From: Salinisphaera sp. LB1
GTDB taxonomy: Bacteria; Pseudomonadota; Gammaproteobacteria; Nevskiales; Salinisphaeraceae
Direction of reading: 5' to 3'
Length of the DNA: 64,000 bases
Assembly (NCBI RefSeq): GCF_003177035.1
Contig: NZ_CP029488.1
Coordinates: 434,001-498,000 of the forward strand
A program made the translations under genes and the position numbers. Below the pieces are notes generated by a model that saw only the letters and a list, made by a program, of their open reading frames with translations, had not been told where the DNA came from and made no database searches. Numbering within the stretch: the first letter of the stretch is position 1; every line of letters starts with the position of its first letter. This document shows, piece after piece, positions 35,823-45,625 of the stretch.

Positions 35823-35831
35823 TGATACACT
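35823..35831 (+). promoter_or_regulatory. Extended -10 element for rph
   Basis: TGATACACT fits TGnTAtaaT in the 162-bp gap between yicC and rph, about 35 bp before the rph start. No convincing -35 hexamer is present at the right distance. Confidence 0.35.
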
Positions 35832-35867
35832 AGCGGACTATTCCACTCAAACCCTCGCGAGGCGAAC

Positions 35868-36593
35868 TTGATCAACCGACCCAGCGGCCGCGCCGCCGAC
35901 CAGCTCCGTGACGTGACTATCCAGCGCCATTTCACCAAGCACGCGGCCGGTTCGGTACTGGTGTCGTTCGGCGACACCCGCGTGATCTGCACCGCCAGCG
36001 TCGAAGAGCGCATACCGCCGTGGCTGCGCGGCACCGACTCGGGCTGGCTGACGGCCGAATACGGCATGCTTCCGGGCGCGACCGGCAGTCGCAACGGGCG
36101 CGAGGCCGCGCGCGGCAAACAAGGCGGGCGCACGATCGAGATCCAGCGCCTGATCGGACGCAGCCTGCGTGCGGTGATGGACCTGAAAGCGCTCGGCCAG
36201 CGTTCGGTGACGATCGACTGCGACGTGATCCAGGCCGACGGCGGCACCCGCACAGCCTCGATCACCGGCGGCTATGTCGCCCTGGTCGATGCGATGAACC
36301 GTCTGGTGGCCGACGGCAAGCTGAAATCCAGCCCCTTGCACGGTCAGCTGGCGGCGGTGTCGGTCGGCATCTATGCCGGCGCGCCGGTGCTCGATCTCGA
36401 CTATGCCGAAGACAGCCAGGCCGAGACCGACATGAATGTGGTGATGAACGAAGCCGGCGGCTTCATCGAGCTGCAGGGCACGGCCGAGGGCCATGCCTTC
36501 GCCCGCGGCGAACTCGACGCGCTGATCGGCCACGCCCAGAAAGGCATTGGCGAACTGATCGAAATCCAGAGCGCCGCGCTGGCCGAGGGCTGA
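35868..36593 (+). CDS. rph: Ribonuclease PH
   Basis: A 241-residue phosphorolytic exoribonuclease trimming tRNA 3' ends. Motifs: [82 protein letters not shown], and [12 protein letters not shown]. The start is a TTG with GAGG at 35859-35862, 5 nt upstream; no ATG or GTG would give the conserved RPSGR N-terminus. Confidence 0.95.
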   Translation: MINRPSGRAADQLRDVTIQRHFTKHAAGSVLVSFGDTRVICTASVEERIPPWLRGTDSGWLTAEYGMLPGATGSRNGREAARGKQGGRTIEIQRLIGRSLRAVMDLKALGQRSVTIDCDVIQADGGTRTASITGGYVALVDAMNRLVADGKLKSSPLHGQLAAVSVGIYAGAPVLDLDYAEDSQAETDMNVVMNEAGGFIELQGTAEGHAFARGELDALIGHAQKGIGELIEIQSAALAEG

Positions 36594-36595
36594 GC

Positions 36596-37195
36596 ATGAC
36601 CGAACGCTGGGTTCTCGCATCCGCCAACGCCGGCAAGCTCAGCGAGCTGGCTGCGCTTCTGGCGGAACTCGATATCGAAGTCGTATCCCAGGCGGCATTT
36701 AACGTCCCGGATGCTGTCGAGGACGGCGTCGCCTTCGTCGACAATGCCTTGATCAAGGCGCGTCATGCCGCGGCGGCGACCGGCCTGCCGGCGATCGCCG
36801 ACGACTCCGGCCTGGCGGTGGATTATCTGGACGGCGCCCCGGGCATCCGCTCGGCACGCTTTGCCGGCACGCATGGCGACGACGCGGCCAGCAACGCCGC
36901 GCTGCTCGAAGCACTGGCCGGCGTGCCGGACTCCGGGCGGGGCGCGGCCTTCCATTGCTGCCTGGTTGCGACCCGGGCGGCCGACGATCCGGTGCCGGTG
37001 ATCGCCCAGGGCGTGTGGCGCGGCCGGATTCTGTCCGCCCCCCGCGGCGACGGCGGCTTCGGCTACGATCCGTTGTTCTGGGCGACCGAAGAGAATGCGA
37101 GCGCGGCGGAACTGACCGCCGAGCGAAAGAACGCCGTCAGCCATCGCGGCCGCGCCATGGCGACCCTTATCGACCGGTTTCGTGAACGTCGCTGA
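36596..37195 (+). CDS. rdgB: XTP/dITP diphosphatase (non-canonical purine NTP pyrophosphatase)
   Basis: A 199-residue house-cleaning pyrophosphatase removing dITP, XTP and dXTP. Motifs: VLASANAGKLSEL, ADDSGLAVDYLDGAPGIRSARFAG, GDGGFGYDPLFW, and SHRGRAMATL. The ATG is 2 bp after the rph stop; the rph-rdgB-hemW order is common in gammaproteobacteria. Confidence 0.95.
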   Translation: MTERWVLASANAGKLSELAALLAELDIEVVSQAAFNVPDAVEDGVAFVDNALIKARHAAAATGLPAIADDSGLAVDYLDGAPGIRSARFAGTHGDDAASNAALLEALAGVPDSGRGAAFHCCLVATRAADDPVPVIAQGVWRGRILSAPRGDGGFGYDPLFWATEENASAAELTAERKNAVSHRGRAMATLIDRFRERR

Positions 37196-38363
37196 AACGG
37201 CGTCGTACGCCCCGCGGGCTCGCGGCGATGCCGCGGCCACGCCGCTGGCGGTTTACGTGCATCTGCCGTGGTGCGTGGCCAAATGCCCGTACTGCGACTT
37301 CAATTCGCATCGGGCGCCGGCGGAGTTGCCGGAATCGGCCTATATCGATGCATTGCTCGCGGACTGGCGGCTCGCCGCCGCCGACGAGACCCGCCCGATC
37401 ACCAGCGTGTTCATCGGCGGCGGCACGCCCAGCCTGTTCTCCGGAGCCGCGATCGGGCGGGTGCTCAACGCCCTGGACCGGCGGCTGGGGCTGGCCGCGG
37501 ACTGCGAGATCACGCTCGAGGCGAACCCCGGCACCACGGAGCGCAGCCGCTTCGTGGATATGGCCGCGGCCGGCGTGAACCGTATCTCGCTGGGCGTGCA
37601 GAGCCTGGATGCCGATTGCCTGGCCGCGCTCGGACGCATCCACGGCCCCGGCGAAGCGCTGGCCGCCATCGCCGATGTCCAGGCCGCCGGCATCGAGCGG
37701 CTCAACTGCGATCTCATGTTCGGCCTGCCGGGCCAGACCCTGGCCTCCGGCCTGGCCGACATCGACACGCTGCTGGCCCGGGATCCGGGCCACATTTCCT
37801 ATTATCAGCTGACGCTGGAACCCGGCACGCCGTTTCATCGGCGACCGCCCCCACGCCCCGACGACGACCGGGTCGCGGACCTGTTCGAAGCCGCGGCCGA
37901 ACGTCTGCGCAGCGCCGGTTATACCCAGTACGAAGTCTCCGCCTGGGGCGGCGACCACCGTTGTCGGCACAACGATAACTACTGGCGCTTCGGTGACTAT
38001 CTGGCGATCGGCGCCGGCGCCCACGGCAAGCAGACGCTGGGCGACGGGACAATCGTACGTACCGCGCGCCAGCGCTGGCCGGCCGGCTACATGAAGTCCG
38101 CCGGTTCGCCCGCCGCGATCACCGAGACCCGCCATCTGACACCCGAGGATGCCCGCTTCGAAGCATTGCTCAACGGCCTGCGCCGACGCGACGGCCTCGT
38201 GCGCCCGGAATACGAAGCGCGTACCGGCCTGGCATGGGCACAACTGCTGAGCACGCTGGCCGACCCGATCAACCGGCAGTTGCTCGTGGCCGATGCCGAA
38301 ACACTGCGCGCCAGCGACCATGGCTGGTATTTTCTCGACACCATTCTCGCCGGTCTGCTTTGA
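37182..38363 (+). CDS. hemW: HemW-type radical SAM protein (haem chaperone)
   Basis: 393 residues. A radical-SAM CxxxCxxC motif appears as CVAKCPYCDFNSH (about 30-42), then FIGGGTPSLF, the EANPGT strand, and ISLGVQSLD. The short N-terminus and the context beside rdgB mark HemW, which binds haem, rather than the oxygen-independent coproporphyrinogen oxidase HemN. The GTG start overlaps rdgB by 14 bp. Confidence 0.93.
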   Translation: MNVAETASYAPRARGDAAATPLAVYVHLPWCVAKCPYCDFNSHRAPAELPESAYIDALLADWRLAAADETRPITSVFIGGGTPSLFSGAAIGRVLNALDRRLGLAADCEITLEANPGTTERSRFVDMAAAGVNRISLGVQSLDADCLAALGRIHGPGEALAAIADVQAAGIERLNCDLMFGLPGQTLASGLADIDTLLARDPGHISYYQLTLEPGTPFHRRPPPRPDDDRVADLFEAAAERLRSAGYTQYEVSAWGGDHRCRHNDNYWRFGDYLAIGAGAHGKQTLGDGTIVRTARQRWPAGYMKSAGSPAAITETRHLTPEDARFEALLNGLRRRDGLVRPEYEARTGLAWAQLLSTLADPINRQLLVADAETLRASDHGWYFLDTILAGLL

Positions 38364-38551
38364 TGATTGACGAACCCAGCGTAGTTTGTCCCTACTGCGG
38401 CGAAACCATCACCATCGTGGTGGACACCACCGCGGGTAATCAGCGCTACGTCGAGGACTGTTTCGTCTGTTGCCAGCCGATCGTGCTGACCATCGCGACC
38501 GACGACGCGGGCGCGCTGGATCATGTCGACGCCGAGCCGGAAAACGGTTAG
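38363..38551 (+). CDS. CPXCG-motif cysteine-rich protein
   Basis: A 62-residue protein with two Cys pairs: VCPYCGETITIVVD and DCFVCCQPIVLTI. It matches the small Cys-rich CPXCG family of unknown function, probably metal binding. The ATG overlaps the hemW stop (TGATG), so it is translated as part of the rph-rdgB-hemW run. Too small to have been chosen by length alone; the Cys pattern decides it. Confidence 0.85.
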   Translation: MIDEPSVVCPYCGETITIVVDTTAGNQRYVEDCFVCCQPIVLTIATDDAGALDHVDAEPENG

Positions 38552-38684
38552 TTTCGGCGTCCAGGCATGAGGCGGGGGCCGGCGGCTGGCTGCGACGCGG
38601 ACCGCCGTCTATACTCGACCGTCATTCGCTGTGCGCCCGCGCGGTCCCGCGCGGGCAATGCCGCAGAACAACCAATTGGGCTAC

Positions 38685-39956
38685 ATGGCCGAATATTCAC
38701 GCAAACAGGAAGCACTGGATTACCACGCCCGCCCCAAACCGGGGAAGCTGGGCATCTCGGTAACCAAACCGTTCACCACCTACGGCGAACTCTCGCTGGC
38801 TTATACGCCGGGCGTGGCAGAGCCGGTCAAGGCAATTCGCGACAACCCGGAAGACGCCTACCGTTATACCTCCAAGGGTAATCTGGTTGCGGTGATTTCC
38901 AACGGCACGGCGGTGCTGGGCCTGGGCAATACGGGCGCACTGGCCAGCAAGCCGGTGATGGAAGGCAAGGCTGTCCTGTTCAAGAAATTCGCCGATGTCG
39001 ATGTATTCGACATCGAGGTCGATGCCGATACCGCCGAGGCGATGATCGAGACGGTCACGCGCATCGCGCCGACCTTCGGCGGTATCAACCTCGAAGACAT
39101 CGCCGCCCCTGAATGCTTCGAGATCGAGAACGCACTGATCGAGCGGCTGGATATTCCGGTGTTCCATGATGACCAGCACGGCACCGCGATCATTGTCGCC
39201 GCCGGCCTGATCAACGCGCTGGAACTGCAGGACAAGAAGCTCGCCGACGCCCGGATCGTGTGCATGGGCGCGGGTGCGGCGGCCATTGCCTCGATGAATC
39301 TGCTGATCGAGATGGGCGTGACCCAAGAGCACATCTACATGTGCGACAGCAAGGGCGTGATCCACGACGGCCGCGACGACCTGTCGAAATACAAGGCCAA
39401 ATTCGCCACCCGGACCGACAAGCGCACCGTCGATGACGCGATGGCGATCGCCGACGTGTTCATCGGCTTATCCGGGCCGGACACGGTATCCAAGGCGCAG
39501 ATCGCGTCCATGCCGCCCCGACCGATCGTGTTCGCGCTGTCCAATCCCAATCCCGAGATCACGCCGGAAGATGCCAAGTCCGTTCGCGACGACCTGATCA
39601 TGGCCACGGGCCGTTCGGATTATCCGAACCAGATCAATAACGTGCTGGGCTTTCCCTATATCTTCCGCGGCGCATTGGACGTGCGCGCGCGACGCATCAA
39701 CATGCAGATGTGCGTCGCCGCCGCCCGCGCCATGGGCGAACTCGCCCGCCGCCCGGTGCCCAATACAGTGCTGGAAGCGCACAGCCAGGACAGCATGTCG
39801 TTCGGGCCGGACTATATCGTCCCCAGCCCGTTCGATCCGCGCCTGATCGACTTCGTACCGCCGGCGGTTGCCGCCGCCGCAGTGGAAACCGGCGTGGCGC
39901 GCATTGAATACCCTTCGCATTACCCGCAGCCCGCGATCGATGTATCCGATCAGTAG
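38685..39956 (+). CDS. Malic enzyme (MaeB-type, without phosphotransacetylase domain)
   Basis: A 423-residue oxidative decarboxylase of malate to pyruvate. The malic domain shows [41 protein letters not shown], and [18 protein letters not shown]; the NAD(P) domain [13 protein letters not shown] and [10 protein letters not shown]. coli MaeB (759) carries an extra C-terminal PTA-like domain, absent here. Starts at 38631 and 38658 are also in frame; [14 protein letters not shown] fits relatives best. A TATACT -10-like hexamer (38610-38615) lies upstream. Confidence 0.93.
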   Translation: MAEYSRKQEALDYHARPKPGKLGISVTKPFTTYGELSLAYTPGVAEPVKAIRDNPEDAYRYTSKGNLVAVISNGTAVLGLGNTGALASKPVMEGKAVLFKKFADVDVFDIEVDADTAEAMIETVTRIAPTFGGINLEDIAAPECFEIENALIERLDIPVFHDDQHGTAIIVAAGLINALELQDKKLADARIVCMGAGAAAIASMNLLIEMGVTQEHIYMCDSKGVIHDGRDDLSKYKAKFATRTDKRTVDDAMAIADVFIGLSGPDTVSKAQIASMPPRPIVFALSNPNPEITPEDAKSVRDDLIMATGRSDYPNQINNVLGFPYIFRGALDVRARRINMQMCVAAARAMGELARRPVPNTVLEAHSQDSMSFGPDYIVPSPFDPRLIDFVPPAVAAAAVETGVARIEYPSHYPQPAIDVSDQ

Positions 39957-39988
39957 GGAGCCCTGCGACAACTTTCGGGAGACTCACC

Positions 39989-41281
39989 ATGGCTAACACG
40001 TACAAATTGATTAACGGCGACGAGAGCCAGACGACCGAGTTACCCCTGGTCGAAGGGACCCGGGGCACGCCGGCCGTCGATGTGCGCGCACTCAACCAGA
40101 AACAGGGCGTATTCACCTACGACCCGGCGTTCACTGCCACGTGTTCCTGCGATTCCGACATTACCTTCATCGACGGCGAGAACGGCAAGCTCATGTATCG
40201 CGGCTACTCGGTGGAGGAGCTGGCCGAAAAGTCGAGCTATCTGGAAGTCTGCTATCTGCTGCTCAACGGCGAACTGCCGACCCCGGATCAGATGGCGGCG
40301 TTCCGCGATTCCATCACCCACCACACGATGCTCAACGAGTCGTTGGTCAAGTTCTACGACGGCTTTCATTACGACGCCCATCCGATGGCCATACTCACCG
40401 GCATCACGGGCTCGCTGTCGGCGTTCTACCACGACACCACCGACATCCGCGATCCGGAGCACCGTGATATCTTCGCGCATCGCATGATCGCCAAGATGCC
40501 GACCATCGCGGCCGCGGCCTACAAGCACTCCATCGGCCAACCCAAGATCGGTCCGAAGAATCATCTCGACTATGCCTCGAACCTGCTGCGCATGATGTTC
40601 GCCGTGCCGGCCGAGGAGTACGAAGTCGATCCGGTCGCGGCCAAGGCGCTGGATATCCTGTTCATCCTGCACGCCGATCACGAGCAGAACGCCTCGACCT
40701 CGACCGTGCGCATGGCCGGCTCCACCGGAGCCAACCCCTATGCCGCCATCTCGACCGGCATCGCCGCACTCTGGGGCCCGGCCCACGGCGGCGCCAACGA
40801 AGCCGTGCTGAACATGCTCGCCGAGATCGGCGACGCCTCGCAGGTCTCCAAGTATCTCGACAAGGCCAAGGACAAGGACGACCCGTTCAAGCTGATGGGC
40901 TTCGGCCACCGCGTGTACAAGAACTTCGACCCGCGCGCCAAGGTCATCCGCAGCTACTGCCATGAAGTGCTCGAGCACTACAACATGCAGAACAACAAGC
41001 TGTTCGAACTGGCGCTGGAATTGGAGCGGGTGGCGCTGGAAGACGATTACTTCGTCGAGCGCAAGCTGTATCCGAACGTGGATTTCTACTCCGGCATCAT
41101 CTATCAGGCGCTGGGCATTCCGATCAACATGTTCACGCCGATGTTCGCCATCGCGCGCACGGTCGGCTGGGCGGCGCACTGGTCCGAGATGATGGCCGAT
41201 CCGAACATGCGCATCGCGCGCCCGCGTCAGGTCTATACCGGCTACGACCTGCGTGACTACGTCGATATCGACAACCGCTGA
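39989..41281 (+). CDS. gltA: Citrate synthase (type II)
   Basis: A 430-residue hexameric-type citrate synthase. Catalytic His and Asp lie in [61 protein letters not shown], and [16 protein letters not shown] Shine-Dalgarno (GGGAG) precedes the ATG. It follows the malic enzyme by 32 bp, so anaplerotic and TCA entry steps may be co-transcribed. The TGA stop overlaps the proposed CTG start of pqiA. Confidence 0.97.
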   Translation: MANTYKLINGDESQTTELPLVEGTRGTPAVDVRALNQKQGVFTYDPAFTATCSCDSDITFIDGENGKLMYRGYSVEELAEKSSYLEVCYLLLNGELPTPDQMAAFRDSITHHTMLNESLVKFYDGFHYDAHPMAILTGITGSLSAFYHDTTDIRDPEHRDIFAHRMIAKMPTIAAAAYKHSIGQPKIGPKNHLDYASNLLRMMFAVPAEEYEVDPVAAKALDILFILHADHEQNASTSTVRMAGSTGANPYAAISTGIAALWGPAHGGANEAVLNMLAEIGDASQVSKYLDKAKDKDDPFKLMGFGHRVYKNFDPRAKVIRSYCHEVLEHYNMQNNKLFELALELERVALEDDYFVERKLYPNVDFYSGIIYQALGIPINMFTPMFAIARTVGWAAHWSEMMADPNMRIARPRQVYTGYDLRDYVDIDNR

Positions 41282-42594
41282 TCCAGTCCAAGACGGGCGC
41301 ATCGTCGGCGGCGCCCGCGGCCGCCGCTGACGTCAGCGCGACACCGGGCTCGCCGACCACGGCCCGGCGACTGGCCCTGTGCGGCGAATGCGACTGGGTG
41401 GTTTGGCTGCCGGCGCGCAGGCCGGGCCAGCGCGCCCACTGCCCACGCTGCCATCATCACCTGACCGGCACCGCGCGGCGGGATGCGCAGGCGCCGATGG
41501 CCTGCGCCATTGGTGCGCTGATCATGCTTGCTCTGGTGTTCGCGTTTCCGTTTCTCGGCTTTTCCACCCATGGCGTGGGCCACGTCATGCGCTTCGCCGA
41601 TACGGCCGAGGCGTTGCTCGGCGACCATTACGGCGTGCTTGCGCTCGTGTTGCTGGCAACCACGGTGGCGTTCCCCGGCCTGTATCTCGCCGCCCTGGTC
41701 TATCTCTGCCTTGGCGCCGGCCATCAACGACTGCCGGGTGCGATACCGCTGGCCCGCCTGCTGCGACCGATCGAACCCTGGATGATGTCCGACGTATTCA
41801 TCGTCGGCGTGCTGGTCAGCCTGGTCAAGATCGTATCCCTGGCCGATATCCATATCCGGGCGTCGTTCATCGCCTTTTGTATCTATTCGCTGCTGTTGCT
41901 GCGCACGGTGACACTGATCGACTGGACCGCACTCTGGGATGCGATCGCCCCGGCCCCCGAGCCGGACATGACGGCGCATGCCGGAGCCAGCGGCAGAAGC
42001 CAGTCGCTGGTCGCCTGCGGCGCTTGTGGCACGCCGTTCGTGGCCCACCCGCGCCACCGCTGCCCGCGCTGCGGCAAGCGTCATCATGTGTTCCGGGTCG
42101 ATCGCATCCAGCTGACCTGGGCGCTGCTGGTTACCGCCGCGCTGCTGTATATCCCGGCCAATATCTATCCGGTACTGTCCACGGTAACCCTCGGCAATGC
42201 CCAGCCGCAGACGATCGCGGCCGGCGTCCTGCATCTGGCCGAATCCGGCGACTGGCCGATCGCGGCGGTGATCTTCGTGGCCAGCATCGTGGTGCCGGTC
42301 TCCAAGATCGTGGCCCTGGCCTGGCTCTGCATCGCCGCCCGCGGTCGGCCCGCCGCCTCGCTGGCGCGCACGCGCGCCTACCGCATCACGGAAAAAATCG
42401 GCCGCTGGTCGATGATTGACGTGTTCGTGGTCGCGGTGCTGGCGACCCTGGTTCAGGCCGGCACGCTGATGTCGATCGAACCCGGGCCCGGCGCGATCGC
42501 CTTCGCCGGCGTGGTCATCCTTACCATGATCGCGGCACTCACCTTCGACACCCGTTTACTCTGGCCCGAACGGGCCCCTGGCAATGCCTCATGA
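41278..42594 (+). CDS. pqiA: Paraquat-inducible protein A family (PqiA) membrane protein, probable CTG start
   Basis: Eight TM helices in two halves, each preceded by a zinc-ribbon: CGEC...CPRC at the N-terminus and CGAC...CPRC near residue 245, as in PqiA. The first canonical start in frame (GTG 41398) would cut off the first Cys pair, encoded at about 41380-41392. The frame is open back to 41257, with strong G/C third-position bias up to the gltA stop. CTG at 41278 overlaps that stop as CTGA, mimicking ATGA coupling. That start gives 438 residues (E. coli PqiA 417). PqiA anchors the PqiB tunnel for lipid movement across the envelope. Gene identity is firm; the start is inferred. Confidence 0.85.
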   Translation: MIQSKTGASSAAPAAAADVSATPGSPTTARRLALCGECDWVVWLPARRPGQRAHCPRCHHHLTGTARRDAQAPMACAIGALIMLALVFAFPFLGFSTHGVGHVMRFADTAEALLGDHYGVLALVLLATTVAFPGLYLAALVYLCLGAGHQRLPGAIPLARLLRPIEPWMMSDVFIVGVLVSLVKIVSLADIHIRASFIAFCIYSLLLLRTVTLIDWTALWDAIAPAPEPDMTAHAGASGRSQSLVACGACGTPFVAHPRHRCPRCGKRHHVFRVDRIQLTWALLVTAALLYIPANIYPVLSTVTLGNAQPQTIAAGVLHLAESGDWPIAAVIFVASIVVPVSKIVALAWLCIAARGRPAASLARTRAYRITEKIGRWSMIDVFVVAVLATLVQAGTLMSIEPGPGAIAFAGVVILTMIAALTFDTRLLWPERAPGNAS

Positions 42595-44243
42595 GCGATA
42601 ACCCGCCCGACGATACCGCCGAAATCACCACGCCGCGCCGATGGCGTGTTTCCCCGGTCTGGCTGATCCCGCTCGCCGCCGCGCTGATCGGGGGCTGGCT
42701 GCTGTACGACAATTGGGCCTCCCGCGGCCCGGTGATCACGCTGGACATGGATACGGCCGAGGGCATTGAGGCCGGAAGCACGCAACTCAAGGTGCGCAGC
42801 GTGCAGGTCGGCCATGTCACGGGCGTGGCGCTGACCGACGACGGCCAGGGCGCGCAGGTCACCGTGCAGATGAATCCGGACACCGGCAAGCTGCTCGGCG
42901 ACGGTGCGACGTTCTGGGTGGTCAAGCCGCGCGTCGGCCCACAGGGGATTTCCGGCCTGAACACCATCCTGTCGGGCGCCTACCTGCAGCTGCGCCCGGC
43001 CAAGAAACGCAGCGACAAGCGCCACTTCAACGTTCAGGACAGCCCGCCACCGATGCCCAGCAACAAGCCGGGGCTGACGGTGAAACTGATCAATTCCGGC
43101 GACAATACGTTGTCGGTGGGCGATCCGATCGTCTACCAGGGGCAGAATGTCGGCCGGATCGAGGACAGCCGATTCTCGATCGCCAGGCGCCAGACCCGCT
43201 ACACCGTATTCATCAGCAAGCCCTATTCCCAGCTGATCACCCACGCCACACAGTTCTGGCTGCGCTCCGGCGTGGATTTGCATCTGGGCTCCGACGGCGT
43301 CGATGTCCGGTTGGGCTCGCTGCAGAGTGTGCTGGCCGGCGGCGTTACCTTCGGCCAGCCGGCGGACGTGGAAAGCGGCCAGCCCGCAAGCAATGACGAA
43401 CGCTTCAAACTCTACGCGACGCACAATGCCGCGACCCAGGATCGCTACAAACGCCAGCTCAGATACGTGGTTCTGCTCGACGACTCGGTACGCGGGCTGA
43501 ATGCCGGCGCGGCGGTCGAGTATCGCGGGCTACGCGTGGGCACAGTGGAGAAGGTCCCCTTCTATCCGCCGGATTTCAAACCCTCAAGTTTTTCGGGCTT
43601 CAAGATTCCGGTACTGATCGCCATCGAGCCACAACGCCCGAGCCTGGCCTGGGCCCGCATGACCAATAAGCAGTGGCACGAACGCAATCGACAGTTCTTT
43701 AAACACGGGCTCCGGGCAACGGTTAAATCCTCGAATCTGTTGACCGGCGCGATGTTCGTCGACCTGACCTTCGATCAACATGCCAGGAACTACGACGCGA
43801 AGAAGGTGGGCCCGTATCCGGTATTCCCCAGTGAGCCGAGCCAGATCACGAGCATCCAGCAGCAGCTGTCGAATCTCATGGACAAGCTCAACAAGCTGGA
43901 CATCGGCCCGATCGTCGACCAGGTCAAGCATGCCGCGCGCACGACCAACGAGACACTGGAGCAACTGCGTCAGGCCACACACCGCATCAATGCGTTGCTG
44001 GCCGAGCCGGGCACACAGAAGCTGCCGGGGCAGCTCAGCGATACGCTGCAACAGTTGCAGCACACACTCGACAACTTCCAGCAAGGCGCGCCGGCCTATC
44101 AGCAGCTCAACCAGACCATCGACCGTCTGAACCAGGTCCTCGACAATGCCGCGCCGCTGACACGCACGCTGCGTGACCACCCCAATTCGCTGATCTTCGG
44201 CCGTCCCGACGGCAAGGACCCGGTCCCGAGGGCCCATCCATGA
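42591..44243 (+). CDS. pqiB: Intermembrane transport protein PqiB (three MCE domains)
   Basis: 550 residues, near E. coli PqiB (546). One N-terminal TM helix (VWLIPLAAALIGGWLLYDNW) is followed by three MCE domains (about 45-135, 160-245, 285-410; e.g. GIEAGSTQLKVRSVQVGHV, LSVGDPIVYQGQNVGRIED, GLNAGAAVEYRGLRVGTVE). A C-terminal coiled-coil needle region (about 415-530) follows. It overlaps pqiA by ATGA. The hexamer spans the periplasm and conducts lipids. Confidence 0.95.
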   Translation: MSDNPPDDTAEITTPRRWRVSPVWLIPLAAALIGGWLLYDNWASRGPVITLDMDTAEGIEAGSTQLKVRSVQVGHVTGVALTDDGQGAQVTVQMNPDTGKLLGDGATFWVVKPRVGPQGISGLNTILSGAYLQLRPAKKRSDKRHFNVQDSPPPMPSNKPGLTVKLINSGDNTLSVGDPIVYQGQNVGRIEDSRFSIARRQTRYTVFISKPYSQLITHATQFWLRSGVDLHLGSDGVDVRLGSLQSVLAGGVTFGQPADVESGQPASNDERFKLYATHNAATQDRYKRQLRYVVLLDDSVRGLNAGAAVEYRGLRVGTVEKVPFYPPDFKPSSFSGFKIPVLIAIEPQRPSLAWARMTNKQWHERNRQFFKHGLRATVKSSNLLTGAMFVDLTFDQHARNYDAKKVGPYPVFPSEPSQITSIQQQLSNLMDKLNKLDIGPIVDQVKHAARTTNETLEQLRQATHRINALLAEPGTQKLPGQLSDTLQQLQHTLDNFQQGAPAYQQLNQTIDRLNQVLDNAAPLTRTLRDHPNSLIFGRPDGKDPVPRAHP

Positions 44244-44863
44244 TGCTTTTCCGCGCCTCGCTACGCCGCATCTTCACAGCCGCGACACTGGGCGTGTCGC
44301 TCATCGCGCTCACCGGCTGTGCAACGACGCAGCGTTCGCCCTCGCTGTTCGTACTGGACGCCGGCGCCAGTGCGTCGGACACCACGCCACAGCCCGGCGC
44401 ACCGACCTTGATGATCGCGCCGGTCACGACTGCGTCTTATCTCGACCAGGGCGGCATCGTCTATCAGACCGGGCCGCACAAGGTCGTCATCGCCAACAAC
44501 AACCGCTGGGCTTCCTCGCTTTCCCGACAGCTCACCGACGACCTCTACGCCACGCTGAACCAACGCCTGGCCGGCGTGAATGTCGTGCCCGCCAGCGGCG
44601 ATCAAAACGGCCGCTTCCGGCTGCAGACGCACGTCGACCAGTTTCTAGGCCATTACGACGGCGCGGCGCATATCGCCGGGCGCTGGACGCTGGTCGGACC
44701 GAAAGGCAAGATCCTGGACGGACACGCCTTCGAAAAGACCGTCCCACTGGCCGGCGACGGCTATCCGGCACTGGTCGACAGCCTGTCCCGCGGCTGGCAG
44801 GACATTGCGCGCGGCATGGTGCGGGCACTGACGGATAAGCTCGCTTCGGCGCCACGACCCTGA
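44240..44863 (+). CDS. pqiC: PqiC-type lipoprotein
   Basis: 207 residues beginning with a type-II signal peptide (lipobox LTGC, about Cys26). The ABC-transport auxiliary domain shows LMIAPVTTASYLDQGGIVYQTG and NRWASSLSRQLTDDLYATLNQRL. PqiC forms the outer-membrane partner of PqiB. It overlaps pqiB by 4 bp. E. coli PqiC is 187 residues. Confidence 0.92.
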   Translation: MMLFRASLRRIFTAATLGVSLIALTGCATTQRSPSLFVLDAGASASDTTPQPGAPTLMIAPVTTASYLDQGGIVYQTGPHKVVIANNNRWASSLSRQLTDDLYATLNQRLAGVNVVPASGDQNGRFRLQTHVDQFLGHYDGAAHIAGRWTLVGPKGKILDGHAFEKTVPLAGDGYPALVDSLSRGWQDIARGMVRALTDKLASAPRP

Positions 44864-44959
44864 GCCCGGGGTGATGGCACGCGCCGGTGCCACGATACCG
44901 GCATAAAAAAAGGCTCTTCGCGTATTTTCGGGATCGGGGCGAGCCGGATGCTGGGCTCG

Positions 44960-45130
44960 ATAGTTATTAACCCGGCACAAAAATAGATGATTTTTCGGGT
45001 TAATAGCGCGCGTATGCGACCGTATGCTCGCCGCGGCCATCGGCCGCGAAGCCTTTGAAAATAAAAGACGGACAGGCGCCGGCTTTTATTTTTGAAGGCG
45101 TTGAAAGCAGCTGATCAAGTCAGCTGTTTT
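44960..45130 (+). ncRNA. Candidate structured RNA: four consecutive hairpins ending in a short U-tract
   Basis: Downstream of pqiC four inverted repeats follow one another: (1) TATTAACCCG/CGGGTTAATA (44965-44974, 44996-45005) with an inner AAAAAT/ATTTTT; (2) a perfect 7-bp stem, CGCGGCC/GGCCGCG (45032-45048); (3) a 17-bp stem with two G-U pairs (45051-45067 with 45083-45099); (4) CAGCTGA/TCAGCTG (45108-45126) followed by TTTT. The last has the form of an intrinsic terminator on the plus strand. It may be the pqi 3' UTR, a processed small RNA or an independent transcript; no promoter is evident. Confidence 0.35.
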
Positions 45131-45229
45131 GATGCCGGATTAATAGATGGGCCGCGATACAACGGTTTACGGAATACGCCAAGCTCCGATGCGCCGTGTC
45201 TGTATTTCCGTCCCGTTGTGCGGCGACGG

Positions 45230-45340
45230 CGAGGCGTGGTGCCGGCGGGTGTCCGGCGCACGGCGCCGGTGCGTCCAGCCTGTTTGAGCATCGCCAAAGC
45301 GATGTGCGTTCTGGGCGCATCCCGCCGGCACCACGCCTCG
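45230..45340. repeat. Perfect 20-bp inverted repeat flanking 71 bp
   Basis: Arms at 45230-45249 and 45321-45340 are exact reverse complements. The enclosed sequence has a smaller CATCGC/GCGATG hairpin. To the right lie an 8-bp inverted repeat (TTCTCTTG 45378-45385 / CAAGAGAA 45405-45412) and a palindrome CGCGCTGCAGCGCG (45419-45432). The rest of the 44864-45625 gap holds no credible gene; short frames here are mirrored on both strands because of the symmetry. Confidence 0.7.
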
Positions 45341-45583
45341 ACGTGAACCGGCGAAGCCGGCGCCGTGCCGGGTGCTTTTCTCTTGGTTACTTCTCGTGAG
45401 CAAGCAAGAGAAGTGACTCGCGCTGCAGCGCGAAACCGGAGTTCGGCGAAGACGCCCGGGACGGGGCTTTCCGAGCGCCTGTTCGGCGCTGCCAGCCCAG
45501 TGCACTGCTTACTCATATCTACACTTGCTTGAACGCTCGGGACCCGCAGGGCGCAATGGCCCCCGTAATCCGCGAAGAACCGA

Positions 45584-45609
45584 AAAAAGCAGGCCGGAGC
45601 CCGCTTTTT
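45584..45609 (-). terminator. Intrinsic terminator of rho (minus strand)
   Basis: On the minus strand an 11-bp stem (AAAAAGCGGGC with GCCTGCTTTTT, one G-U pair, 4-nt loop) begins 17 nt after the rho stop and ends in a U-run. The A-run on its other side would let it also work for plus-strand transcripts. Confidence 0.8.
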
Positions 45610-45625
45610 CCTGACGCAACCCGGG

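Noticed and set aside
44864-44960. Intrinsic terminator directly after pqiC (6-bp stem at 44875-44892 followed by an A-run)
   Set aside because: The run after the stem is A, not T, on the plus strand; it would not terminate pqi transcription.
45092-45520. Several 60-130 codon frames on both strands in the pqiC-rho gap
   Set aside because: They arise from palindromic sequence, mirror each other on both strands, and lack ribosome sites or family features.
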